The translations under genes were made by a program, and so were the position numbers. Below the pieces are notes generated by a model that was given only the letters and a program-made list of their open reading frames with translations, ran no database searches and had not been told where the DNA came from. From contig CAZBNP010000015.1 of NCBI GenBank assembly GCA_964493505.1, positions 49,522 through 113,521 on the forward strand: 64,000 nt of DNA, read 5' to 3'. The DNA comes from Chryseosolibacter sp964493505 (GTDB lineage: Bacteria > Bacteroidota > Bacteroidia > Cytophagales > Cyclobacteriaceae). This document shows, piece by piece, positions 24,888-33,559 of the stretch (its first letter is position 1; the number at the start of each line of letters is the position of its first letter).

Positions 24888-26918
24888 TTGCGTTTAAACT
24901 GGCTACATATCGCGATTTTCCTGCTGGCTACCGGGTCAGCACACGCACAGGTTTCCATTGACAGCCTGGAGTCTGCTTTGAAGGCAGATCTCACCGATTC
25001 GACACGGATAACAACCCTCATCAGCCTTTCACGGGAATACCAGTACACGAATATCAACCGAAGCCGGGAACTGGCGGAAAATGCCCTCGAAATTGCCGAA
25101 TCCGGGAACATCCGGCCGGCAAAAGTACGCGCTTACCAGAATCTCGGCGCCCTGTACTCTATCAGCGGCGACTATACCACAGCCCTTCGCTACGACAACC
25201 TCGCCCTTCAGAACAGTCTTGAAAACCGCGACAGCGCGAATCTAAGCTTCGACTATAACAATGTCGCCAGCGACTACTTCGATCTGGGAGAATACGACGA
25301 AGCCTACTTCTACTTTACGCAGTCCTTCCGCATTGCCCGTGATTACGAAGATTCCCTTCGCATGGCTATCGCGTTGCACAACGTGGGGCGTGTATTCAAG
25401 GAACTCGGGCAATTCGATCGGGCGCTTGAACACCTGAACTTGTCTATGACCATGAGTCGCGACATCAACGATGAAGAAGGTATTCCGTATTCGCTGGATG
25501 AAATCGGCGACGTTTTGATCAGAAAAAACGAATATGACACCGCGCTCCAGATCCTGTTGAAATCCATCAGCCTCACGCGCGACCAGAATCTGCTTGTACT
25601 CGAGCCCAAAACACTTGTCAAGCTCGCTACCGTCCATCTCTACAAAGACAACTACGAGAAGGCACTGGCGTACTATGACACAACGTATCGGCTGCATGAC
25701 AAGATCCGAAACATCTTTGGAATTGCAGAGGTTGAACTCGGCCGGGGCGAAGTGTACATAGAGCAAGGTAAGTATGACGAGGCGATGATCTACATCAACC
25801 GCAGCCTGGCAATGGCAAAGCAGTCGAACGCCCGCATCCTGGTAACAAGGGGGTACAACACGCTGTCGCATCTCTACGAACTTCAGCATGATCATAAACA
25901 GGCACTGGCGTACTTCAAGCTGTATAAACAGCTCGAAGACAGTCTCTTCAGCCAGGATATGCAGGAAAAACTCCTGAGGGATCAGATCCGGTTCGAAACC
26001 GAAGACAAGGACACGGAGATCGCCGCGCTCAACGAAGAGCGAAACCTGAAGGATGATACCATAAAAAAGCAGGAGCACATCAGAAACATTCTTGTTGTCG
26101 TAGTAGCGTTAAGCGTCATCCTTCTGGCTACCGTATACCGAAGCGGCCAAAGGCGGAGGCAGATCAACACGCTGTTGCTCCGTCACCAGCAGGAGATGGA
26201 GACCCGTAGCGAGGAGCTGGAACGGCTGAACCAGTTTAAAGACAAATTCTTCTCGATCATTTCACATGATCTGCGCTCGCCGATCAATGCGCTGGCAGGG
26301 CTACTTGACCTGCTCGACAGAGGCGCTGTGAAGCAGGAGGAACTACCCCGGCATATCAGCGAACTGAGATCGCGCTTCGATCATACGCGGACACTGCTCA
26401 ACAACCTGCTCGATTGGACACTGTTGCAGATGGACAAGCTGAATCTTCAGCCAACGCGCATAGACCTGCACAAGATGGCGGAAGAAAACATACAACTGCT
26501 GAGTGCTATTCCCAATAAGCAGATTAAGCTGCGCAACGAGATAGGACCCGGAACTCATGCCTTTGCCGATTCCAATACGGTGAATCTTGTCTTGCGGAAC
26601 CTGATGACTAACGCAATCAAATTCACCAATGATGGAGGCGAAGTAATTATACACTCCGAAGACAGGGGAAGTGAATGGCTGGTCGCGGTGAAAGACAATG
26701 GTGTAGGGATGAACGACGACGTTCTGAGCATACTGTTCGATAAGACATCCCCTTACACTACGCGTGGTACTGCGAACGAAAAGGGTACAGGACTGGGTCT
26801 TATCCTCTGCAAAGAGTTCGTCGAAAAGAACGGAGGCCGCATCTTCGTGGAAAGCGAACCCGGACACGGAAGCACCTTTTCGTTTACTGTTCCCAAGGGT
26901 GAATTCCCTGTCGCATAA
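24888..26918 (+). CDS. TPR-repeat sensor histidine kinase inserted in nuo cluster
   Basis: A 676-residue kinase. A signal peptide (residues 1-21, ending AHAQ) precedes a periplasmic region of tandem TPR-like repeats to about residue 340, with motifs such as YDEAYFYFTQSFRIA and YDEAMIYINRSLAMA. A charged coiled coil, one membrane helix (ILVVVVALSVILLATVY, about residues 402-418) and a second coiled coil follow. Then comes HisKA with H460 in IISHDLRSP and an HATPase domain with LMTNAIKFTNDGG and GTGLGLILCKEF. It has no receiver. Starting 5 bases after nuoH and followed by nuoI, it is almost certainly co-transcribed with complex I. Its partner regulator is unknown. Confidence 0.88.
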   Translation: MRLNWLHIAIFLLATGSAHAQVSIDSLESALKADLTDSTRITTLISLSREYQYTNINRSRELAENALEIAESGNIRPAKVRAYQNLGALYSISGDYTTALRYDNLALQNSLENRDSANLSFDYNNVASDYFDLGEYDEAYFYFTQSFRIARDYEDSLRMAIALHNVGRVFKELGQFDRALEHLNLSMTMSRDINDEEGIPYSLDEIGDVLIRKNEYDTALQILLKSISLTRDQNLLVLEPKTLVKLATVHLYKDNYEKALAYYDTTYRLHDKIRNIFGIAEVELGRGEVYIEQGKYDEAMIYINRSLAMAKQSNARILVTRGYNTLSHLYELQHDHKQALAYFKLYKQLEDSLFSQDMQEKLLRDQIRFETEDKDTEIAALNEERNLKDDTIKKQEHIRNILVVVVALSVILLATVYRSGQRRRQINTLLLRHQQEMETRSEELERLNQFKDKFFSIISHDLRSPINALAGLLDLLDRGAVKQEELPRHISELRSRFDHTRTLLNNLLDWTLLQMDKLNLQPTRIDLHKMAEENIQLLSAIPNKQIKLRNEIGPGTHAFADSNTVNLVLRNLMTNAIKFTNDGGEVIIHSEDRGSEWLVAVKDNGVGMNDDVLSILFDKTSPYTTRGTANEKGTGLGLILCKEFVEKNGGRIFVESEPGHGSTFSFTVPKGEFPVA

Positions 26919-26953
26919 TCCTCTCAACTCCTTTTTCTTTCTTATTTTTGCGT

Positions 26954-26970
26954 GCCGGTCCAAGACCGGC
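26954..26970. promoter_or_regulatory. Small hairpin before nuoI
   Basis: A 7-bp perfect stem (GCCGGTC / GACCGGC) with a CAA loop lies between the kinase stop and the nuoI ATG. No U-run follows, so it is not a standard terminator. It could slow RNase decay or affect nuoI translation. Confidence 0.35.
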
Positions 26971-26984
26971 GAGACTTTGTGGGC

Positions 26985-27674
26985 ATGGCAGGAAAAACGC
27001 ATTCGTATTTTAACAATCTGGCTACAGCCATTCGCACGCTCGCGGACGGCCTGAGACTCACGTTTGTACACCTGCTGCGGGCAACCCGGAAACGCAAAAT
27101 CGTCCCTATTATGAACGACGATTATTTTTCCCATACAGAAGGTATCGCTACGATCCAGTATCCGCATGAAATGATACCAGTGCCCGACAACGGCCGTTAT
27201 CGTCTCCACAATGAAATTGACGACTGCATTGTATGTGACAAGTGCGCCAAGATCTGCCCCGTCGACTGCATTGACATAGAGCCTGTACGGGCGATTGAAG
27301 AGATCGGTAAGACCTCTGACGGCACCCCCAGACGAATCTATGCGGCCCGGTTCGATATCGACATGGCAAAGTGCTGTTTCTGCGGGCTCTGTACAACAGT
27401 GTGCCCCACGGAATCACTGACCATGACGAAAGTGTTTGACTTCAGCGTTGCCGACATCCGCGAGCATACATACGTATTTGCAGAAATGTCTGACACCGAG
27501 ATCGCTGAGAAGAAAAAGATCTTCGAAGACCATCAGAAGAACAAAGCCGCCACCGCGCCGGCACGCACAGACCCCCAGGCCGCAGCGAACACTGAGGTAG
27601 TCAAACAAGCCGGCGCCAAACCGGTCTTCCGGCCGAAGATTAAACCGCCAGGAACCAAGCCACCTGCTTCATGA
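26985..27674 (+). CDS. nuoI: NADH-quinone oxidoreductase subunit I
   Basis: A 229-residue complex I subunit carrying the N6a and N6b [4Fe-4S] clusters that pass electrons towards N2. Both binding motifs are intact: CIVCDKCAKICP and CCFCGLCTTVCP. The N-terminus is an amphipathic membrane-contacting segment (GLRLTFVHLLRATRKRK). After the clusters, a tail of about 55 residues rich in Ala, Pro and Lys (ending IKPPGTKPPAS) is longer than in E. coli NuoI and likely disordered. The ATG at 26985 is preferred to an upstream GTG. The stop overlaps nuoJ by 4 bases. Confidence 0.94.
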   Translation: MAGKTHSYFNNLATAIRTLADGLRLTFVHLLRATRKRKIVPIMNDDYFSHTEGIATIQYPHEMIPVPDNGRYRLHNEIDDCIVCDKCAKICPVDCIDIEPVRAIEEIGKTSDGTPRRIYAARFDIDMAKCCFCGLCTTVCPTESLTMTKVFDFSVADIREHTYVFAEMSDTEIAEKKKIFEDHQKNKAATAPARTDPQAAANTEVVKQAGAKPVFRPKIKPPGTKPPAS

Positions 27675-28168
27675 GCGCAGTCGTTGCTGTATTCTATTTC
27701 TTCGTGCTAACGGCAGCTTTCGGTGCAGTGGCTATCCTTTTATCATCAAATGTTTTCAAGAGCGCTATCTATCTCCTGGTAACCCTGCTCTCGGTCGCAG
27801 CGTTGTATGCCCTGAGTTATGCCGAGTTTCTCGCGGTGACGCAGATACTCGTCTACGCCGGCGGAATAGTAGTGATCCTTATTTTCGGTGTGATGCTGAC
27901 CACACATATCAGCGGCAAACGACTCGTAGTTGGCAACGGCAACCTATTCAGCGGTGCATTGGTTGGCCTCACACTCTTTGTCCTGCTTACCGCCTACCTC
28001 GGGTCGCTACCCGACGCGAAGGTATCACTCGTACCCGAGACCATCGATTCTATTGCCTTACAGATATTCAGCCTTTACTCACTGCCCTTCGAGGTAGCGG
28101 GGATATTGTTGCTGATTGCACTGGCCGGCGCCGCCGTAATAAGTTCCCAACTTAAATCAAAGACGTGA
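27671..28168 (+). CDS. nuoJ: NADH-quinone oxidoreductase subunit J
   Basis: A 165-residue, five-helix membrane subunit of complex I. The third-helix region LVYAGGIVVILIFGVML with its preceding YAEFLAVTQI is typical of NuoJ, which carries the helix with a pi-bulge implicated in coupling. It overlaps nuoI by 4 bases and nuoK by 4 bases, so the three are translationally coupled. It is full length. Confidence 0.94.
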   Translation: MSAVVAVFYFFVLTAAFGAVAILLSSNVFKSAIYLLVTLLSVAALYALSYAEFLAVTQILVYAGGIVVILIFGVMLTTHISGKRLVVGNGNLFSGALVGLTLFVLLTAYLGSLPDAKVSLVPETIDSIALQIFSLYSLPFEVAGILLLIALAGAAVISSQLKSKT

Positions 28169-28473
28169 TACAATACTACCACGCGCTCCTCTACCTTGCG
28201 GCCTTCCTGTTTTGCACCGGGTTGACCATCGTGATCGTTAAGAAGAACGCTATCATGGTACTGATCGGGATAGAGCTGATGCTGAACGCCGCGAATCTCA
28301 ACCTCGCGGCAATGAACCTGCAACACGGACCCGCTTACGACGGCCAGATATTCGCTCTTTTTATAATCATTGTGGCCGTCTGCGAGGCCGCCGTAGGGCT
28401 GGCTATTATCTTACGGGTGTATCGCTATTTTCAGACATCTGTTCCGGGAGAAATTTCAGACCTAAAGGGATAG
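28165..28473 (+). CDS. nuoK: NADH-quinone oxidoreductase subunit K
   Basis: A 102-residue, three-helix subunit. The conserved membrane glutamates appear in VLIGIELMLNAANLN and VAVCEAAVGLAIIL, which form part of the proton path. The start is GTG at 28165, embedded in the nuoJ stop (GTGA). It is normal length for NuoK, with a short extra C-terminus (PGEISDLKG). It is followed by nuoL after 4 bases. Confidence 0.95.
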   Translation: MIQYYHALLYLAAFLFCTGLTIVIVKKNAIMVLIGIELMLNAANLNLAAMNLQHGPAYDGQIFALFIIIVAVCEAAVGLAIILRVYRYFQTSVPGEISDLKG

Positions 28474-28477
28474 TACA

Positions 28478-30370
28478 TTGGAAAGATCCGCGCTACTCCT
28501 TGCATCCATAGCCCTCTTCACGCCACTCGTGTCGTTTGTCGGCGCCTGTCTGCTTCGGCGATTCAACAGCCATTTCACCCTCGCCGCGATGTCGATCGCG
28601 TTTGTCAGCGCGCTGCTACTGGCGATTGATCAGTGGGGCATCGCCCACAACCCGATAAAACTCTCGTGGTTCACCGTCGGAGATCTGTCGTTCGGGGCCG
28701 ACCTGATACTCTCAGACCGAAGTCTGCTGATGCTCGTTGTTGTCGCATTCATTTCACTGCTCGTTCATCTCTATTCTACCGTGTATATGAACGGCGATGC
28801 GGGGTGGAAGCGATTCTTCGCCATGCTTGGCTTCTTCACATTCTCCATGCAGGGGATCGTGCTGACCGACAACCTGCTGTTTCTGTTCATCTTCTGGGAG
28901 CTGGTCGGGTTCTCGTCCTACATGCTGATCGGGCATTGGAACAACAAAGTCGAGGCAGGAAAGGCGGCAACGAAAGCATTCGTTATGAACCGCATTGGAG
29001 ACGCGGGTTTCCTCGTCGGATTAATGATCCTCTGGACACAGCATGAAACCTTTAGCATCAGCACGATCGTTGCGGAAGCCGGCACCTCTCCCCTGCAGAC
29101 AGCCGCGGCGCTGTGCATCTTCTGCGGCATTGTCGGCAAGTCGGCCCAGTTTCCGCTATTCACCTGGCTGCCCGACGCGATGGAAGGACCCACCCCCGTC
29201 TCGGCGCTGATACACGCCGCCACCATGGTAGCGGCAGGCGTATACCTCCTCGTCCGTATATTCGACTTCTTTACGATAGACGCACTCCTCGTAGTCGCCG
29301 TCGTTGGAATGATAACGTCAATAATCGGAGCGCTCGCAGCGCTGTCGCAAAACGACATCAAGAAAGTACTGGCGTATTCAACTATGTCGCAACTAGGGCT
29401 GATGATCCTGGCGCTGGGTATGGGCGCCCGGGACGCGGCCTTCCTGCATCTCCTCACACACGCGTTCTTCAAAGCCTGCCTCTTTCTCGCCGCCGGCAGC
29501 GTCATTCATTCCCTTCACGAAGCCCAGGGATCCGACGCACACTTCGACGCTCAGGATATGAGGAATATGGGAGGACTGCGGAAGAGCCTGCCCGTAACTT
29601 TTCTCGCCTTCGCAATCAGCGGAGCATCCCTGGCGGGCGTACCTTTCTCTTCGGGCTTTCTCTCAAAGGAAGCCATCCTCACCCATTTGTTTGTACCCAC
29701 AGACACAGCATCGATGGTCATGGCTATCGTCGTAATCGCCGTGTCGTTTTTGACAGTACTCTATACCTTCCGAATGATATGGCTCGTTTTCCTTGGCGAA
29801 GCGCGAGGCGTTAAAACACGCAAGATCCCGGAGGCCGGATGGCCTGTTCTCCTGCCCCTCGCAATCCTCGCCCTGTGCTCACTGTGGTTTACGGTATCAC
29901 CGAACCCGTTCGGCGGTAGCTGGCTCATTCAAGCACCACATTCGGCGTATTCAATCCTGATCGCGCTGTTCTCCGTATTTTGGATTCTCGCAGCACTGAT
30001 CACAAGCTGGCGTTTGATGCGCAAGCCTTCATTTGAGACACCCGCGCTTTTCAGAAATGCATTCTATATCGACCTGTTGTTGACAAAGGCTTCCACACGC
30101 GGAATTCGCTTTTCAAGCCGGGTTGTACATGCAGTGGACCGGCGGGTAATCGACGGGAGCATCCATGCGTCCGCTTACGCGCAGGTAATCACAGCACACG
30201 TTGTCGCATGGTTCGACCGGACATTCATTGACGGTACGGTAAACGCCACGGCGCGACTGATGGGACTGGGCGGAAAGATCACGCGATCGTTCCAGGGTGG
30301 CAACATCCAGCTTTATATTTTCTGGTCGGTATTTGCAATTATTATTTTCATAATTTGGCTGATTAAATAG
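28478..30370 (+). CDS. nuoL: NADH-quinone oxidoreductase subunit L
   Basis: A 630-residue antiporter-like complex I subunit at the distal end of the membrane arm. Key motifs are LFLFIFWELVGFSSYMLIG with its channel glutamate, FVMNRIGDAGFL, and PLFTWLPDAMEGPTPVSALIHAATMVAAGVY. The C-terminus holds the long lateral helix and a final membrane helix (FWSVFAIIIFIIWLI) that clasps NuoM and NuoN. The start is TTG at 28478, the only start upstream of the conserved first helix. It is on the same strand and closely spaced with its neighbours. Confidence 0.95.
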   Translation: MERSALLLASIALFTPLVSFVGACLLRRFNSHFTLAAMSIAFVSALLLAIDQWGIAHNPIKLSWFTVGDLSFGADLILSDRSLLMLVVVAFISLLVHLYSTVYMNGDAGWKRFFAMLGFFTFSMQGIVLTDNLLFLFIFWELVGFSSYMLIGHWNNKVEAGKAATKAFVMNRIGDAGFLVGLMILWTQHETFSISTIVAEAGTSPLQTAAALCIFCGIVGKSAQFPLFTWLPDAMEGPTPVSALIHAATMVAAGVYLLVRIFDFFTIDALLVVAVVGMITSIIGALAALSQNDIKKVLAYSTMSQLGLMILALGMGARDAAFLHLLTHAFFKACLFLAAGSVIHSLHEAQGSDAHFDAQDMRNMGGLRKSLPVTFLAFAISGASLAGVPFSSGFLSKEAILTHLFVPTDTASMVMAIVVIAVSFLTVLYTFRMIWLVFLGEARGVKTRKIPEAGWPVLLPLAILALCSLWFTVSPNPFGGSWLIQAPHSAYSILIALFSVFWILAALITSWRLMRKPSFETPALFRNAFYIDLLLTKASTRGIRFSSRVVHAVDRRVIDGSIHASAYAQVITAHVVAWFDRTFIDGTVNATARLMGLGGKITRSFQGGNIQLYIFWSVFAIIIFIIWLIK

Positions 30371-30415
30371 TCTTCCGTTCGTCGCATGACGGCGAAAGAC
30401 TATTGGACATAACCT

Positions 30416-32023
30416 ATGCAGCAATATCTGATTTCACTTCTTATCCTTACACCGCTTGCTGCGGCAATGATTGCTTTGTTTGTGAGAGCATCCTCTCACA
30501 GCATCTTTCGGATCCTCGCGCTCCTCGCGAGTATTGTGCAGACAGGCATACTGACTCAGATCATCTTCGGATACAATCCTTCCTCGTCGCTGCAATTCGT
30601 TGAGCAACGGCCATGGATCACCCTTGACCTGGGAACCTGGGGTACTTTTAAGGCCGAGTATTTTGTAGGAGTCGACGGGCTGAACATCCTGCTCATTTGT
30701 CTTAGCGTAGTGATTATGCTCATCACCGTTGTCGCTTCCTGGAGTATCACGCGCAACATTAAAGGATACTATATCCTGCTGCTCATTCTCAACGCAGCGA
30801 TCATAGGCACATTCACAGCGCTCGATTTCCTTCTGTTCTATATTTTCTTTGAGTTCATGTTGATGCCGATGTTCTTCCTGATCGGAATATGGGGTGGGCC
30901 ACGGCGCGAGTACGCATCTATAAAATTCTTCCTATACACCCTGCTCGGCTCCATATTCATACTCATCGCCCTGATCGGGTTGTACCTTTCCGTCAGCGCG
31001 CCCGAGGCACCGGGGCAGATTGTTCATACCTTCAATCTTCTGTATATGACAGACCCGGCGAATTATATCGCAGGAGCAATCTTTCACCCGTCTGATCCCT
31101 GGACAGTAGGCTTTCTCAACGCACGCGAATGGGCGTTCCTCCTGCTCTTTGCCGGATTCGCGATCAAGCTTCCGATGTTTCCCGTTCACACCTGGCTGCC
31201 CGATGCCCACGTGGAAGCACCCACACCCGTCTCAGTGGTACTCGCGGCACTACTGTTGAAGATAGGAGGCTATGGCTTTCTGCGGATAGCGTGGCCGATT
31301 TTCCCGGAATCAGCTCTTGAGTTCAGCTGGCTTGTCGGCTTGTTTGGTGTGATCTCCATCGTTTACGGAGCGCTGAATGCCATGGCGAGCAAAGACCTCA
31401 AGAGGCTGATCGCCTATTCATCCGTGTCGCACATGGGATTTGTCCTGCTGGGCATCGCGTCGCTGACCACGGAAGGAGTGACGGGCGCTATCTATCAGAT
31501 GTTCAGCCACGGAATCATTTCCGCACTGCTCTTCCTCATTGCCGGCGTGTTATCCGACCGTACACACGACCGCATGATCGACAACTATTCAGGACTTGCG
31601 TCGAAGATGCCCGGGTATTTCACGATCGTGTTGATCGGGTTCTTCGCCTCGATGGGATTGCCAGCCTTTTCCGGATTCATTGCCGAGGTACTCGTGTTCC
31701 TCGGCGCTTTCAAGTCGAACTCCGTTAACGGCTTGTTGCACGAGAGCCTGGCTATCATCAGTACACTGGGACTCATTCTCGGTTCGGCCTACTATCTATG
31801 GACTATTCAGCGTATGTTCTTCGGAACTTTGCATGTAAAGGGAGGCGCTACCCTTGAGCAACTCACGCCGCTGACAGCGAAAGAATATGCTGTCATGGTA
31901 CCGCTATGTATTCTGGCTTTCGTGTTTGGAGTATTCCCCCAGCTTGTGATCACATGGATCAATCCATACACGGAAAATTTCGTCAGGTTTGTTCTTAACA
32001 CAGGAAAACAACTCACGATCTAA
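30416..32023 (+). CDS. nuoM: NADH-quinone oxidoreductase subunit M
   Basis: A 535-residue antiporter-like complex I subunit. The channel glutamate lies in YIFFEFMLMPMFFLIG, the broken-helix lysine in FAIKLPMFPVHTWLPDAH, and a further motif is EAPTPVSVVLAALLLKIGGYG. About 14 helices are visible. It begins 45 bases after nuoL with ATG at 30416 and ends 4 bases before nuoN. Confidence 0.96.
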   Translation: MQQYLISLLILTPLAAAMIALFVRASSHSIFRILALLASIVQTGILTQIIFGYNPSSSLQFVEQRPWITLDLGTWGTFKAEYFVGVDGLNILLICLSVVIMLITVVASWSITRNIKGYYILLLILNAAIIGTFTALDFLLFYIFFEFMLMPMFFLIGIWGGPRREYASIKFFLYTLLGSIFILIALIGLYLSVSAPEAPGQIVHTFNLLYMTDPANYIAGAIFHPSDPWTVGFLNAREWAFLLLFAGFAIKLPMFPVHTWLPDAHVEAPTPVSVVLAALLLKIGGYGFLRIAWPIFPESALEFSWLVGLFGVISIVYGALNAMASKDLKRLIAYSSVSHMGFVLLGIASLTTEGVTGAIYQMFSHGIISALLFLIAGVLSDRTHDRMIDNYSGLASKMPGYFTIVLIGFFASMGLPAFSGFIAEVLVFLGAFKSNSVNGLLHESLAIISTLGLILGSAYYLWTIQRMFFGTLHVKGGATLEQLTPLTAKEYAVMVPLCILAFVFGVFPQLVITWINPYTENFVRFVLNTGKQLTI

Positions 32024-32027
32024 TCTG

Positions 32028-33509
32028 ATGGCGGAACAGGGTCTGCAGGGTCAACTAAAGAATATCACCGACAGCTTTTCGTTTGTCGGCGCCGAATTGA
32101 TAATTGTGGGCGGTATTCTTGCCGTGATCGTAACCGGATTGTTCGGGGTGCGAAAGCACGCGATCCTGGGCGCCATCACAACACTGACTGCTATAGTATC
32201 ACTGGCACTCGTCGCCTCATCGGGGTTTCAGTCAGACGTTCACCTCTTCAACCGCATGCTCCACCGCGACGGGCTGGCCGACTTTCTCATCGTTCTCGTC
32301 GATGTCAGCGTAGTGCTGACGTGCCTTATGTCATTGCGACCGCGGGAAGGTAGAAGCGCGTCAGAATATTACGCACTCATACTCACCATCGCACTCGGTG
32401 CGCATTTGTTGCTGATCAGCGGCAATCTGGTGATGATCCTGTTGTCACTCGAGTTGATCTCGATTTCTTCCTATATACTGACGGGCTACGCGTTCGATCG
32501 CCGGGGTAGTGAAGGAAGCCTTAAGTATTTCTTCTTCGGAGCCGTTGCATCTGCCATCATGCTATACGGGTTCAGCTTGTTGTATGGCTTTACCGGCACA
32601 CTTGACATAACCTCCCGTCAGTTCTTTGAGACGCTGGCCTATGAAACGTCACCCTTGCTCTTTATTGCGGGGGTAATGAGTCTGTCGGGATTTCTGTTCA
32701 AAATGGCTGCCGCCCCCCTGCAGCCGTGGGCTCCCGACGTTTATGAAGCCGCGCCGATGCCGATCGTTGCCTACCTGTCGGTGGCTCCGAAACTGGCCGG
32801 TCTCGGCATCCTGCTGAAATTCGTCGTCGCCATGCATCTCAACCGAGAAGGCATATTCGACTGGCAGCTGATCATTGCTGTAATAGCCATTATCAGTATT
32901 ACGGTGGGAAATCTTTCGGCGCTATGGCAAAGAAATGCCAAGCGAATGATGGCGTACTCGTCTATTGCCCATTCGGGGTTTCTCCTCGTGGGTATTGCGG
33001 CATTCCTTCCACAGGCCATTGAGTTTATGCTGTTTTACGCAGCCATTTACCTGGCGATGAACTATTGTGTCTTTGTGTACCTGCAGTACTTTGAAAACTT
33101 CGGTATCGAAACAATGCCAACGTTTTCGGGAGCAGGTAAAGGGCATATCGCCGCAGCGGTGGGGTTGACTATAGCGCTCGTCGCGCTTACCGGCCTGCCC
33201 CCTACGGCCGGCTTCACCGCCAAGCTTCTGATATTTTCAGGGCTTTTTGACGCCTATGCGGGTACGGGCAAAACGCTGCTGCTCTGGTTATTGATCATAG
33301 GACTGCTCAACACCGTTATTTCCCTGTTTTATTATATGCGTATTCCATATTACGCTTTCATCAAAGCTGGCACCCCGGAGCAGGGGCTCAAAAAAAGCAG
33401 TGACTTTGAAAATTATTTTGGCGTATTTCTGGTTGTATTGATTCTTCTGCTATTCTTCGTCCCGGGACTGTTGATGGGAATAATTAATAGCATTAACTTT
33501 GCGCTTTAG
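32028..33509 (+). CDS. nuoN: NADH-quinone oxidoreductase subunit N
   Basis: About 493 residues, the third antiporter-like complex I subunit. Diagnostic segments are LLSLELISISSYILTGY and FKMAAAPLQPWAPDVYEAAP, with PIVAYLSVAPKLAG. I chose the ATG at 32028, 4 bases after the nuoM stop; an in-frame ATG at 31989 lies inside nuoM and is less likely. It closes the nuoH-N run. No terminator hairpin is seen between its stop and the next gene 50 bases on, so readthrough into the PurF-like gene is possible. Confidence 0.95.
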   Translation: MAEQGLQGQLKNITDSFSFVGAELIIVGGILAVIVTGLFGVRKHAILGAITTLTAIVSLALVASSGFQSDVHLFNRMLHRDGLADFLIVLVDVSVVLTCLMSLRPREGRSASEYYALILTIALGAHLLLISGNLVMILLSLELISISSYILTGYAFDRRGSEGSLKYFFFGAVASAIMLYGFSLLYGFTGTLDITSRQFFETLAYETSPLLFIAGVMSLSGFLFKMAAAPLQPWAPDVYEAAPMPIVAYLSVAPKLAGLGILLKFVVAMHLNREGIFDWQLIIAVIAIISITVGNLSALWQRNAKRMMAYSSIAHSGFLLVGIAAFLPQAIEFMLFYAAIYLAMNYCVFVYLQYFENFGIETMPTFSGAGKGHIAAAVGLTIALVALTGLPPTAGFTAKLLIFSGLFDAYAGTGKTLLLWLLIIGLLNTVISLFYYMRIPYYAFIKAGTPEQGLKKSSDFENYFGVFLVVLILLLFFVPGLLMGIINSINFAL

Positions 33510-33559
33510 GTCTTTCTCTGAAATAATGGACACTTGCAGCAGTGTTTTAAACCAATAAA

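Noticed and set aside
25242..26078. 278-codon open frame on the minus strand
   Set aside because: It lies wholly opposite the TPR kinase gene, whose domains are clear. Its residues show no known motif.
26343..27209. 288-codon open frame on the minus strand
   Set aside because: It runs antisense across the end of the kinase gene and the start of nuoI, both well supported, and has no recognisable domain.
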